From Trichaptum fuscoviolaceum (lineage: Eukaryota > Basidiomycota > Agaricomycetes > Hymenochaetales > Trichaptaceae): a stretch of 64,000 nucleotides of DNA. The stretch spans positions 6,510,001 to 6,574,000 of the forward strand of contig CAJSYZ010000005.1 in NCBI GenBank assembly GCA_910574455.1, in the 5' to 3' direction. Both the position numbers and the translations under genes were made by a program. The notes beneath the pieces were generated by a model that worked only from the letters and a program-made list of their open reading frames with translations, was not told the DNA's origin and did no database searches. Below, in pieces: positions 22,482 through 33,945 of the stretch; the stretch's first letter is position 1, and each line of letters opens with the position of its first letter.

Positions 22482-23287
22482 CAGTCATGGACCGGTCCTT
22501 GTAACACCGTATTTGGGGCTTCTAGCTTTCCCACTTCTTCATCAATTATCTTCAATATTTTTTTAGAATCCAATATAAGACCTACTAAAGAGCTTGTATA
22601 CGAAGTTTTAAGCTTGTTGGATGGAGGATAGAATTGAAAATGAATGAGCAAGATTCTGGTTGTTTTCGGGGCCTCCCGGTCCTTGTAACAGTGGTTTCCC
22701 ACGGCCCCCAATATCATACTTTTCTCAGATATCAATACCTACGGTTTGAATTCTAAAGATATAAGTAAATATTAGAATATAGCCATGGACTGTGGACATA
22801 AATGTGAAATCTCAGCTGATTTAAGAATAAATGCGAGACTGTAGAGCTAAAACATTATGCTGCTTAGATGCAGTTACCTGATTAGGAAAGCAAGAGATTT
22901 CGGGCGAAGTGAGAGAACACAAACATTCTATGCTTCTACTGCAAGATTTTGAAGAGAATCCAAGAGCATTTTTGCACATTTAGAGCCATAATATACAAGA
23001 GAATTTTAACAAGTGTCTTATATCTGACCAATGGCAATGATAAGTATGTAGCAATATTTTCTTTGATTTAACGTCCATTATTGAAAATTTAGAACCTACC
23101 AAAACTGACACTGTTTTCTTATTATCTCAAGAATCACTGCACCCATCAACTCCATTTTTTCTGTGTATGCAGTGCTTGTAGTTTATCGTGTTTTGAAGCT
23201 AATTTTGAAATTTCAATGGTTTGTGGAAGCCTATAAACTCTGAGTGTTACAGGGACCGGGGGTGTTACAAGGACCGGTCCATGACTG
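22482..23287. mobile_element. TA-flanked terminal-inverted-repeat element, non-autonomous (Tc1/mariner-like)
   Basis: An 806-bp element with perfect terminal inverted repeats of 27 bp. The left end starts CAGTCATGGACCGGTCC at 22482 and the right end is its reverse complement ending at 23287. Both ends are flanked by TA (22480-22481 and 23288-23289), the target duplication of Tc1/mariner/pogo-type transposition. The interior is AT-rich with no transposase frame, so the copy is non-autonomous. Part of the terminal sequence recurs inside: GGTCCTTGTAACA at 22678-22690 in direct orientation, and an inverted imperfect copy at about 23244-23258. The superfamily assignment rests on the TA duplication and the CAGT start only. 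Confidence 0.85.
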
Positions 23288-23503
23288 TACATGCTACCTT
23301 GCGTGAGTTTGATACTGAGTGAATGGAGGCATTACAACCAGGTACTGCTCTGAAATACACAATGATACACCTAATGGGAAACAACGAGCAATAAAAGGAT
23401 ATTGATCGAACCCGTCATTAATAATTATACATCTTAGTGACTCCATCTCACCTCAAAGACCAGTCCCACTAATCGCCGTCTCCTTAATCTCCTCGCTAGA
23501 GTC

Positions 23504-24815
23504 TCATACGCAATAAACTGTAAGGAAATCCTTGCGCTTAAGGTCAGACCTATATGTACACAATGGACAATCGACATGCGATTTAACCCATAGCTTCGCA
23601 CATCTGATAGTAAACTGTCAGGAACATTACGCAAGATATCGGACGAACATAACTTGCCGAGCGCAGAACATATGCGTGCAGGGAAGCGCAAGGAATTCAT
23701 CCCTTGTCCCCCAACAAATACCACACTCAAATGTGCTGGATTCGGAAACTCCGATGAGCTTGCGATCAGGATGGTGTCCCTCTTTCTGCCCTACACCGAG
23801 CTTGACCACCTTCACTGGACCTATCATCCTTCCAGGATATAAGAACCAGGGGCCCCAGCTAGAGTCTTGTACATATCTTCTGCGTCTTTCCCTCTCTTGA
23901 AGTGTAAAACACCATTGAACGCAACTTATAATGGCTAATACGATGGACACAGCCATCCCTGTAAGTTAAGCACAAGATGAATTATAAATATTGTATCTTC
24001 GTGATACTGTAGCAAATTAGCTTATAAAGCTCTTACCTGGACCGTCTGTGTTGCCCGCAAAGAAAGAGAAGGCGGTATTGATGATAGCAGCAGAAATAGC
24101 GCTTCCTGCGGCTAACATCGCCGCGAGAGCGCTTGGACGCCGTATAACGATTAAGAGTGAGTTGAGTAATGTGAAGACGCCAGCTGATATAGAGCTATTC
24201 AAACTGAAAAGTCTTGAAGTCACTGCTTTCGTACCTGCGGCATTACAGGCAAGAGCTCTTGTCCAATTTGCATTCACGTGCAAGGCGTATACCTGCTCGT
24301 TTTCCTCCGGACGGATTCGAACATCATAGCCGTAACCTCCAAAACAGATATGAATACGACTTCTTGTGTCATAAGGGGGATATCTTTACTCACTATAAGG
24401 GCTGCAGACCCTGAAGTCGCCTGTAAAGTTGCAAGGCGTGAATGAGTGACAAGGGTCACCGTCAAGCGATTTCCGATACAGACAAAAGCTCCTTTGAATT
24501 TTCCATCAACATTCGATTAATGGCACAAGCTTCAGCGCGCGTACCAAAGTCCAAACTGCAACATGGGCCTTTAAGCATTTAGGAATAAGAATGTCACGAT
24601 AGCGGTCATACCCGTATCTGGTCTATACCACCCGTTCCATTCGCGGCAGAGGAAGCATTGTAATCTATGCGAGTGATGTCCATGTTGTTGAAGGTGGGCA
24701 GTGAGACGGAGAGGATCGCATAGAGTATACACAGGATGGCGCTCGTAAAAGTGGATGGATTCATGTGCGAGTTCGAATTCATGACTCGACATACGGTAGT
24801 AAGTCGACAACCCAT
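23504..24815 (-). CDS. Membrane-anchored RING-finger (C3HC4) protein
   Basis: Probable membrane E3 ubiquitin ligase. The last three exons are secure: an exon ending at 24037, then 23958-23658 and 23603-23504. The RING reads C-GI-C, PCTHMFC, AR-C-AKLWVKSHVD-C-PL-C, a full C3HC4 set, split by a GC-AG intron (donor gcaagt at 23657-23652). Upstream lie hydrophobic stretches (SAGVFTLLNSLLIVI, then MAVSIVLAIISCV), which suggest two or three membrane spans. The N-terminus (MNPSTFTSAILCILYAILSV) looks like a signal peptide or anchor, followed by a cysteine-bearing lumenal part with GAFVCIGNRLTVTL and FGGYGYDVRIRPEE. Start candidates are 24815, 24782 and 24764. One middle intron needs a weak gtctgc donor near 24430, so that joint is uncertain. 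The substrate is unknown. Confidence 0.75.
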
Positions 24816-25479
24816 CTTGCAAGAGAGGCAGACTGAGTGTGTTGATTAGGCAGACATCTCTTCAGTCACCTGCTTGCCTTTTGTTGTCAGTGCAACTGCA
24901 GTGGTGTGTTTGTATGCAATCCGCGAGGGCAGATTGATGCTGGTGTCAGAGAGGATAGTAGAACAGCACAGCGTGCAGCGACAGATCAGTTCAACTAAGC
25001 CGCTCAAAGTACTGAATTAATACTTGAATCGCCCCCGGCAAAAACCGACGAAGTACACGATATTGCGCAGAATTATCTATGAATGTTATAGATCCATTTG
25101 AAGTCGATGTTCAGAAAATAAGTGTGTGGATGGTCAACATACGTTGCTGAAGGGAAGGGGGTAAATTACAAATAATTTATATGCCTTTATTTAATCGGAG
25201 CCTGAAATGGGTTGAGTTTAAAGTGCGGCTACTATCGCTCGACTCCGAATCCTCTTTCTTTGAAAAGCAGTTTCCAAGACATCGATGCCTGCTTGTCAGA
25301 AATGTACCTTCGAAAAACGAAAGAAGAACGGACGATTCTATTGAAAGAATCTCTGAGGCATATAGTACCAGGCACAACGTTTCCAGTGGCCTCGACAATA
25401 CACTCGTACAGAGTCCGGCTACTGTGCCATTGACTACAGTAGAATGATCATCATGTAAGGGCTACACTCACTCCGTGCT
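24816..25479. other. Intergenic region between RING and TRK genes
   Basis: About 660 bp between the 5' end of the RING gene and the 3' end of the TRK gene, both on the minus strand. It presumably holds the RING promoter. A plus-strand frame (25181-25447) has no supporting motif. Confidence 0.45.
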
Positions 25480-28415
25480 TCATGCCATCCCAGGTGGACA
25501 ATCGTCCACATTTGCGTCTTCTTCGTAGAACGCACTGTGCAGCGCTTGACGCACCACATCTTGACGATGTCGATATTTCCTCTCCATTTCTGACTGCCGA
25601 TCAAGCTCTCCAGGGAGCAAGACAGAATGGTCAATGGCGGCGGGTAGGCCACGGTGACGTCCTCGCAACATGACCGCGCATAAGACGAGCTTACTCGCCG
25701 TTCCCATAGCCCCGGAGAGCGAATAGTTTTGGTTCGGCACGCCGAGGCTTAAGCCAACCGTACCCTCAAGGAAATGAGCGAGTCAGTAGAACAGAAAGAA
25801 TCCGAGTAAAAATTGACATACATATGCAGAAACAACCTCAAATATAATCGAGAAAATAGTGAAGTATGAGGTCCTTTCTGAATCCAATAACTTTCCGCGC
25901 TCTAAAACACAGATGAGAACTGTTGTGTGTTAGAGAGTTTTACAAATCGGTAGAGATTTATATACTCACAGACTGCGAGCGCCAGCCACTTTTAAGACAA
26001 ATTGGTCAGAATATGGACATAGTGTAATACAGTCAATGTAACCTGAACTTACCCAAATATCGAAGCTTAGCTGGCGTTTCAGGTGCCAAGTCTTCGGGAA
26101 AGTCAGGTTTCAGTTTTACGGCTCATATTTGGAGACTCAAGACATACTATATACGACCCCCAAACCTGCGCCTTTGTCTCGCTGGGACTCATGTGCAAAC
26201 TGGGATCAGTGTCGGTATCCACGTCCTCGTCGTAGAGCGCTATTGAGCGATCCTCATAGAGATTTGTAGAGCGCACTCCTAGTGCTAGTGGGAGGGCTCC
26301 GATGTACCTGTGTAAAGCCCAGACAATAGGTCACGTATAACAGCGATTCCGATACAAGGTACGGACATCATGACAACATAGAGAACCTGCACCGCGGGCG
26401 CTAGATTTCCGAGAATAACTATCTGGAAGCCTCCGCATCGCACAGCTACAGCCTGAAATAGTCCGGCCATTACCCTTGTGCCAGTAGGTATGTTCTTGAC
26501 ATGTGGTACTATAAGTTGTCACTATCACGAAAAAGGAACCTGACGCACCGATATAGGTGTATTCCCTATGTCAAGGATTAGGAATAGTACCCAATCAACA
26601 GTGTTTAGGCTGAGCACTACAAATACGAGGTACCAAGTTTGAGTACTAGGAAAAAGATCTGACGTCGTGTGTAGTTCAGAAAAGTACCCAGAGTAAAGTC
26701 GAATTGACTCACATAGGAAGCAACGACGAGGATGATCCAATATAAATCGAAGGGTTGCATAGGTCTGAGAAGTCTTCGACGTCAGAAGGGATGCAATCCA
26801 TCTTCATACAAACCCGTGGTGAGTACAGTGATAAGGGGTATTTTCTGGGCCTTACATGACAAATCGCAAAAAGCAGGGGAACGCCGTGTTTCCCGCCAGA
26901 ATGAGAAACATCATAATCCAAAGAAGTAGGTATGCCGTCTGGAAGGGGACAAGGGACGCATCCACAAGACTTTGAGGTCCGAACAAATTCAGTTACCCTT
27001 TGTCCAGACACTCGACTAGGGCAGCGACGCACCTCCTATTGCTGATTAGGTGTGGCTTCTATAGAGTACTTTAGCACTTACATTCCGTTGTTCGCGTAAC
27101 TCGAAATCACTTGAAAGAGGGTGAACCTTTTTACTCGTTAGCACCATTTAAGTGTCGGGATCGGTCTGAAATTTACCAGGTCGAGTTCACGGGAGCAATC
27201 TGGCCATCTTCCGAAGTCAAGGCTTCTCGAAACTGAGCTCGCGACATATATGGTGCTAATATGAGGAATCCTAGAAGCTGAGTTCCCAACCAATACGATG
27301 GGACGATCCAGCCCAGCAGGTTCAGCGCTCGCAACTCCACCCCGCCCAGCTCTTCTTTCTGTTCTTCCGATAGATTCTTAAATGCAGAGTTCTTGCCTAC
27401 AGTTGCATCGAAAGTGAAATATGATACGGTCTTGACGGAGGGATCTTGCATTCCCAAGTGTCGACCGGCAATGTTTTGCGATGATTGTAGAGTTTGGGTT
27501 CGTGGCACCTCCAATTTCCGGCTGATGGTACGAGTCAGTGGGACTCCCGAAGAAGCACTGAAACATCCCAAAAACGTTTTGCGCATCAAGGTCGGAAATG
27601 ATGGGAAACCGCCATAACCTAGTAAACGAATGTTAGCGGGTCTCGCTAGGAAAAGACTGCTCGTTCAACTCACCTCGGTCTTTATGAGATATTGCAGTGT
27701 CTGTCCGTCTCAAACTGACCCCTGATTCCACCGGAACTGATGTACTGATAGCCAGATTGCGTCTCCGCCGAGATGCGCCCCTTACAGGATCAATTGTGTC
27801 AGAATAAATATGGGGTCCGGTGAGTGGCTGAGAGGTATTGCTGCCAATTTGCTGCATCGTATAGTTAACTTTACGGGAATCCGAAGTTACACATGAACCC
27901 CCAGCGACCTCCTCGTGTGTCTGCACGACCTCTGTCCCAGCTTCCACTATCGTCTTTGATATCTCAGCCCCAGAACGGGCCGCCACTGTCGCCTTTGCTT
28001 CCTCTCGCCTTTCCTTGGCCTTTTGCTGATGTTTATACGCCATAGCATTGTTGAAGTAGTGCTTTCGGATGACCACCATAGCTGTTGAAGCAAATGAATA
28101 AGAGCCAGCTGCAGTCAACAAGGCTAAAATGATCTGTTGCCCGACGTTCAAGCTGCTAAGATCCACAGTGAATAGCCCGGCGACAGTGCCAGCACTGACA
28201 CATAGAAATAGGCAGTCGATGAACGAGACGAAAGTCTCCGAGGTAGTCCTTGCATTGTTCAACCAGTAGAAAATTACTGAGAGCAATAGGGGAACAATGA
28301 CGAAGAGCAGAAGATGAACACGAAAGAAATTCATCTGAGCCGAGACGAGTGTCTCAAATCGTCTGATGCGCGAGGTCATTGTCGTTTCGGTGGAAGACAG
28401 TTTGTCTTTTGTCAT
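25480..28415 (-). CDS. TRK1: TRK-type potassium uptake transporter
   Basis: Plasma-membrane potassium importer of the fungal TRK (TrkH/HKT superfamily) type. Twelve exons on the minus strand: 28415-27674, 27618-27177, 27126-27082, 26969-26856, 26801-26713, 26658-26549, 26494-26356, 26296-26148, 26091-26053, 25988-25970, 25919-25822 and 25764-25480, giving 756 residues. All four P-loop filter segments with their glycines are visible: SAGTVAGLFTVDLS, SSYANNGILVD, VRCGGFQIVILG and SAYGTVGLSLG. Other landmarks are LDHPRRCFLYLFPS, LAPAVQVLYVVMM and the C-terminal GRHRGLPAAIDHSVLLPGEL. A basic, poorly conserved loop follows the first filter, shorter than in yeast Trk1. Exon 10 has only 19 nt. The second filter appears one residue shorter than usual (NGILVD against the common NTGxSLVD), a point where intron 3 could also be misplaced. 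Confidence 0.92.
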
Positions 28416-28785
28416 AGAGAAATCTGGCAAAGGGGTGAAGATGGGAGGAAAGAAGAAGCGACAGAAGAGTTTGGCCTTGGGGATAGCTATAGCATGAGGT
28501 GCTGGCCTAAGTTAAGATTGCGAATTGGGACCATCACCGAGCGCAGATGCGGCCTTTTAGCTAGTACCTATAAACTTCCCTGTTATTGGTAGAAGATGCG
28601 CCCTGTTATCTACTCCAGCAAGACAGTTTTTCGAAATCCAGCTATTCTCATAGAAAGCCAAGAAATCGAAAGGGTAATCGCTGAGGAAGTCGTGAGTACT
28701 GCATATGAGATTCAGACTCGGAGAGTGTCAACTAGTAGTAGTAGTAGTAAGTCACGGTATCAGGCACTCGGGATGGCAGTCACTG

Positions 28786-29222
28786 GCAGTCTCCTACCTA
28801 ACCCTCCCACGGTTCGGAAGAGGCCGAGGCCTCAGGGTCCTTGCCCGCCCATCACTCACCGTGGGAATAGCGACTGTGCGGGGCTGACTCTCAGCCTAAA
28901 GCTTTACTGCAACTCTTTCAGCATTGTAATTAACTTAAAAGAACTTATTCAATACAGGTAAAGACCTTGAGATTCAGTATAGTGAGGTAAATACTATGTA
29001 CATGTAAGTCAAACAGTGAGTCAAACAAAAATAAGTTTAGAGACTTAGTTCCCACGGTGAGTGATGGGCGGGCAAGGACCCTTACGACGAGCGGGTCTCG
29101 GCTAACAAAGGTGACGCCAGACCCTCCCTATACGGGAGGAAATGGGTCCCCCTCAACTTTACCTGGACCCTGAGGCCCCGGCCTCTTCCGAACCGTGGCC
29201 CGAGGGTTAGGGTAGGAGATTG
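28786..29222. repeat. Imperfect inverted repeat unit with asymmetric arm
   Basis: The left arm (28790-28867) is mirrored by the right arm in two blocks. Bases 28836-28867 pair with 29049-29081 (shared core TTGCCCGCCCATCACTCACC), and 28790-28840 pair with 29166-29220 (shared core GGTTCGGAAGAGGCC). The right arm carries about 85 extra bases (29082-29165) absent from the left. A 181-bp AT-rich spacer separates the arms. No open frame is associated. It is consistent with a foldback or MITE-like element, but I could not define a target duplication. Confidence 0.75.
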
Positions 29223-30102
29223 GAGTGGCCGCAGCGACTGGATCTTGAAACCACCATTCATTGAATGCCTGCTGATGAATACACACTTATAACACTGTCA
29301 CTGGCAAACCCGATACATCGCTCGATTAATAGCTGGTTAGAGACCCACGATGTCCAAATGTCGGCGTTCGAGACTACCAGCAACATGAACGAGTCTTTGC
29401 GCGGATGAACACTTTTGGTATCGGATCCAATAGCAGATCCATTTTGCGATCTAACTGAGATGCTATGCCAGTGGCCTTGTGGTTATACATCTACCAGTAT
29501 CCGCTGAACATCCGATATCAACTAAGGGAGGGTTTTTTGCGTGCGCTATGCAGGCGACTCACTCAAGGAACACTCGCTCCTCTGGTTTTTCCAAGTCTTT
29601 TGAGCCAAGCATCTAAGATCATACAAGTACGTTTTGCCTCATTACAGATAGCTCGTTTCAGATATCGGCTTACGCGTAAAAACCCTCCATCGAAGGTTCA
29701 TATATACATAACAACACCATCTCCAAGCCAAAATTTTCCTTTTCACTTGGTTCCTGTGCACCGTTTACTTCGGCCATGAGCCTATTTACCTGTTTCATGC
29801 CGAGTCGGGAGCGGAAGAAGGAAGAAATGCGCCTGCATTCTTCAAGGGACAAACGCCTGAACTCTGTGATAATATCTCTGGTGAGATGAGTTCTGGAAAA
29901 GTTTCGAGGTCAGTTCAATAACTCAAATGACTACCCTATGTCTGCAATGTTTACCGCAACTATCTCTCAATATTTTGGAAAATAACAATCAGAAGCTCAT
30001 TCCATCTTGCAACTCATATGAGGCATTCACTAGGATTTTCAATGAAATTCTCGTAACTATAAGTTACTGGCCTCGAGTACGCCCTCAACTGTACTTGCCA
30101 CC
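29223..30102. other. Gene-poor stretch before the ThDP enzyme gene
   Basis: About 880 bp. Open frames on both strands are unremarkable. It presumably contains the promoter of the downstream plus-strand gene. Confidence 0.4.
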
Positions 30103-32307
30103 ATGTATACATCTTCCTCTGTTTTCCTTAGAACGCTAAGCCAAGTGAGTAAGATCAACCTTCTTTGAATAGCAAATAACAAGATCTTGTCCGATTAGTA
30201 TGGCATAACACATGCCTTCGTGAACTGGGGCTCGGATCATCCTGCACTTTTGGAGGAGCTTGAGCGGCAGAGAGTGACAGGTGGGAAAACGGACTTGGAA
30301 ATCATTACATGCCCGAACGAAATGGTAGCTTTGAGCGCTGCCCAAGGATACGCGCAGGTCACGGGCAAACCTGCAGGTACTACATACCCTCTCAGTATAC
30401 CTACGATACTAGAAAGGTGCTCATGTCACTTCTGCAGCTGTCATCGTACATGTCGATGTCGGTACTCAGGTGGGATGTTGTTCTTCTTCGCCCCTGTCAG
30501 GTGCTGATAACGGTCTTGTTTAAAGGGAATGGGCGGAGCTGTGCACAATGTGGACCGATGCAGAACTCCGGTCCTGATCTACGCAGGCGCTTCTCCCTTC
30601 ACATTTGAGGGAGAGCTCAAAGGCACGAGGTTCGACTTTGCGATGACGCTTCAAGGTAAGTTATCCGAGCTCCTTTCTTTCTCAGCGAGCTTAATAAGGC
30701 CTTTATTATTCCTCCAGATGTCCCAGATCAGACCGCAATTGTGCGACAATACATGCGGTACACCGGTCAATTCAATAGCGGTAAGGATGTCCGTCAGGTC
30801 ACTCTCAGAGGCTTGCAGATGTATGTGTTATGTTAACGTAGGAGCCCACAACATGACTGACCATGCTTCAGTGCGACAAGCGAGCCCCGAGGGCCAGTGT
30901 ATGTCTGGGCTCGTCGTGAGGTAATGGAAGAAGAGGTCGATGAATCCCTTGTGAATGCACCGGTGGATAAGCAGTTTTGGGCACCGGTGGATCCGATTGC
31001 ATTGAGTCCAAACGGTATGTATTTTACTCACGGAGGTCATCATTTGCTGATCGACTGAGAATGTAACAGCTGTTCGGACAATTTCTGAGGCGCTAACGAC
31101 CGCTCAGAAACCTCTTATCATTGCCTCTTACCTAGGTCGAAACCTTCGCGCAGTTGACAAACTTGTAGAACTGTCTGAGAAATGGGCCATTCCGGTCTAC
31201 CAATGCTGCCCTACCACTGTCAACTTCCCGCATGACCATCCCAATTTCATTGACCTTTCTTTCGGGCTTGCTGAAGACAAATGCGTCAGAGAAGCCGACG
31301 TGATCCTGATCATTGACTCCGATGTCCCATACATCCCGGTCCACAACAAACCTCGACCTGACGCGAAGATCTTTCATATTGACGTCGACGTTCTGAAGTA
31401 CGACATCGGCATGTTCCATGTGGACGCCATTCTACGCTGTCAGGCAGACGCGGAAGTTGCACTCAGACAGCTAATTGACCACCTCAGCGTATCGTCTGTC
31501 GATGATGTTGCTATCAAGTCAAGGGCTCGACTACTTGCTGACAATCACAGCAATCGGATGAAGTTGCTTGACGCAGCTGAGTCGTCTTTCCCTGAAGATG
31601 GCTCTATGACCGTCCCAAATATTATTGGCGTCCTTCGAAAGAACTCTCCGAACCATAATCTAGTTCTTAACGAATCTATCACCAACTTCCTCCCCGTCTG
31701 GAATCACATGCGGCCAAATTTGCCAGGATCTATGGTATCGGCTGGCGCTTCTGCCCTTGGCTGGGGCTTGGGGGCCGCAGTCGGTGCGTGTTTGGGAGGG
31801 AGGGTCATCGGGAAGGAGCATGATCTTATAACATTGATTGTTGGTGACGGATCTTTCCTCTTTGGAATCCCTGCGTCCGCGTTCTGGATCGCGAGGAGAT
31901 ACAAGACTGTGAGCAATATTCGTACTACGAAGCATAGCTTCTCTTACTAACTCGCCCATAGCCCTTTTTGACGATCGTGCTTAACAACGGGGGATGGAAG
32001 GTACAAAGAATAACGAAAATTTCTCCACGTATTCGACCGTACTCACTTCTAGCTACAGTCACCGAAGGTATCAATGTTGGGAGTTCACCCTAACGGCCTT
32101 GGAAGTAAGGCCTCCGGAAGGCAGTTGACCGTCGGCTTTGGTCCAGAGGATCCCGATTATTCCCAGATTGCAGTTGCGGCCGGAGGGGCATGGGGCAAGC
32201 GCATAACCCTTGCCTCAGAGCTAGAGGAAGCTATGATAGAGGCTATCAAGGTCGTCACTGAGGAGCGTCGGTGCGCAGTGCTCGAATGTCTCATAGAATC
32301 TTTTTGA
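30103..32307 (+). CDS. Thiamine-diphosphate enzyme, acetolactate synthase/decarboxylase-like
   Basis: ThDP-dependent enzyme of the acetolactate synthase / benzoylformate decarboxylase group. Exons: 30103-30144, 30199-30376, 30438-30469, 30526-30655, 30718-30820, 30872-31014, 31070-31908, 31962-32000 and 32053-32307, for 586 residues. The pyrimidine-domain catalytic glutamate sits in CPNEMVALSAAQGYA near residue 55. The ThDP/magnesium motif starts GDGSFLFG near residue 469 and ends LNNGGW near residue 498, the usual spacing of about 28. The central domain (PLIIASYLGRN, then DVPYIPVHNKP) is of the transhydrogenase type. The C-terminus CAVLECLIESF is complete. No mitochondrial presequence is evident, so it is probably cytosolic and not the main branched-chain acetolactate synthase. 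The substrate cannot be inferred. Confidence 0.9.
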
Positions 32308-32665
32308 GTCCGGTTTAAGGGATTGAAGAATTGGGTAATATAAACTTGAAGTATCTTATTTGCTGGTAGGACATATAAACACGTGTAGATGAATATTGCA
32401 TGCGGGTAGGAGCTGAGTATCTAACTTTTTGTGTGATGCTGTAGGTATGTATGCGCTTGTGAATCATTCCCCGAAAACTGTCTACAAGGGCATAAACTTG
32501 TCTGTTAGTAGTAACAGGGTTGGGTCTGCAATCAATACGATGTTTGTTGCCACCTTCTCTTTTCATCTGCGCAATCAAATCGATTGGATGGCTTTAGAGA
32601 GAAAGTCTAATGTTCTCGTAGAATCTAGTAACATAAAGTACAACGTACACCGTGACTATCAAAAA
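32308..32665. other. Convergent intergenic region
   Basis: About 360 bp between the 3' ends of the ThDP-enzyme gene (+) and the kinase gene (-). No gene is seen; it serves as 3' flank for both. Confidence 0.5.
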
Positions 32666-33945
32666 TCAGACATTAGGTCGTAAGCGCTTTGATGCTCTGA
32701 GATTCCCATCTGGATCCCCTCGTTCCTTTCTCTTTACAAAAGTAAAGACAGAAGGATCATTGCAACCGATCTCGGAGGGTATCCTCCTCTGGCACGCTGG
32801 CCTCCTTCCAATTGCTGTTATGATGGATCGGAGTTGAAGACTCACGACCGTCATACCTGGCCTATCCAAAGGGTTTTGAGCCCAACATTTTTCAGCAAGC
32901 TTAATGAGACCGCAACGATTGCCATATCTTTGTTGCAGCTGATCACTCCAGCTGGGCCTGACGCCCTTCAGAGTTCCGAGCATGATGAAAGACTCTCTCG
33001 ATACTTGAGGGGATATGGCGTCAAAGGACAACACCTTGAGAGGGCATCTTTTTAGTACACAAAGAGACACTGAAGGACTGACACAGACCTCATGACATAG
33101 CATCCCAAATGCAAATGTGTCCGTAGCTTCATTCTTTACACTATATCCTCGGAGAAGCTCAGGTGCCATGTATCTTGGACTAGCGTAAATGTGTTCAGTT
33201 GCGGAGCTCCCGACATATGTCACCGTCGTACCTTCCTCCTTCAAAGTGATCCGAAAAAGCGTGGCTGGAACGTGCAAGTGAGACAAACGATAATCCGAAA
33301 TCGCACAATAATGCTTGTCCTTCATCTGAAATGAGGATATTGCACTATAAGTTTTTTAAGCCATCATAAGATGTTAGTTTGTCGATAGATGTTTATTGGA
33401 CGTACGATCGAAATATCGCCATGTATTATCGCATACGAGTGCAGATAAGCTATAGCCAAAGAAACCTGGTAAAGCTAATTCGAAGAGAGTGAGTTTCGTC
33501 GGTGCAGGATGACGAAGTGGCTTACCAGCAATGGTCGATTAGCATTCGGGTTTATTTGCATATATTGCAAAAGATTTCCATTCCGTTGCCATGGGCTAGC
33601 CATGAAGAAATCCAGGCCATCGGATACTGTACCCAGAAATGGGAGAATGTTCGAGTGTCGCAGTCCTTCCCATATCCTAGTTTCCTTTGAGATTTTCTGA
33701 AGCAGAAATACATCTATGGTCAGCCTCTCATATGTGAATGGATGAACAAAGGAGAAGAAAATAACTTTTTCCAACAACCATCTGTCCCCTGAAGCGAAAT
33801 GGCGAATGCGTTTGAGCGCAATCATTCTACCCGTGCTATCATGCCCCAAGTGAATATCGCTGAAACTGCCAACTTGCACAGGATGCCCGCTAGTACAAAG
33901 CATGAAGGAAGGACCTTGTTGGCCTCCTGTGCAAAATTCCTGCAC
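32666..33945 (-). CDS. TKL-like protein kinase (basidiomycete type)
   Basis: Serine/threonine kinase-like protein. Secure exons on the minus strand: one ending at 33766, then 33696-33526, 33465-33406, 33344-33232, 33179-33089 and 33034-32666. Visible catalytic features are the lysine in IALKRIRHF, the loop HGDIS with NILI (HRD-type Asp and metal-binding Asn kept, Arg replaced by Gly, common in fungal TKL kinases), CDFGLS, and YMAPELL. The glycine loop is degenerate (VGSFSDIHLG). DTFAFGMLCHE and CWAQNPLDRPGM mark helices F to I. A Lys/Arg-rich tail ends RASKRLRPNV. The DFG exon needs the acceptor TTATAG at 33345-33350; a later AG would delete the NILI segment. The 5' end is unresolved: the expected upstream segment (NKVLPSCFVLAG) sits in a different frame just before the glycine loop. 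Confidence 0.8.

Noticed and set aside
28728..28749. TAG trinucleotide run
   Set aside because: Only about six repeats; an ordinary microsatellite.
30204..32307. The ThDP enzyme as a pyruvate decarboxylase
   Set aside because: Sequence around the glutamate and ThDP motif fits the acetolactate synthase/benzoylformate decarboxylase group at least as well, so no specific name was given.
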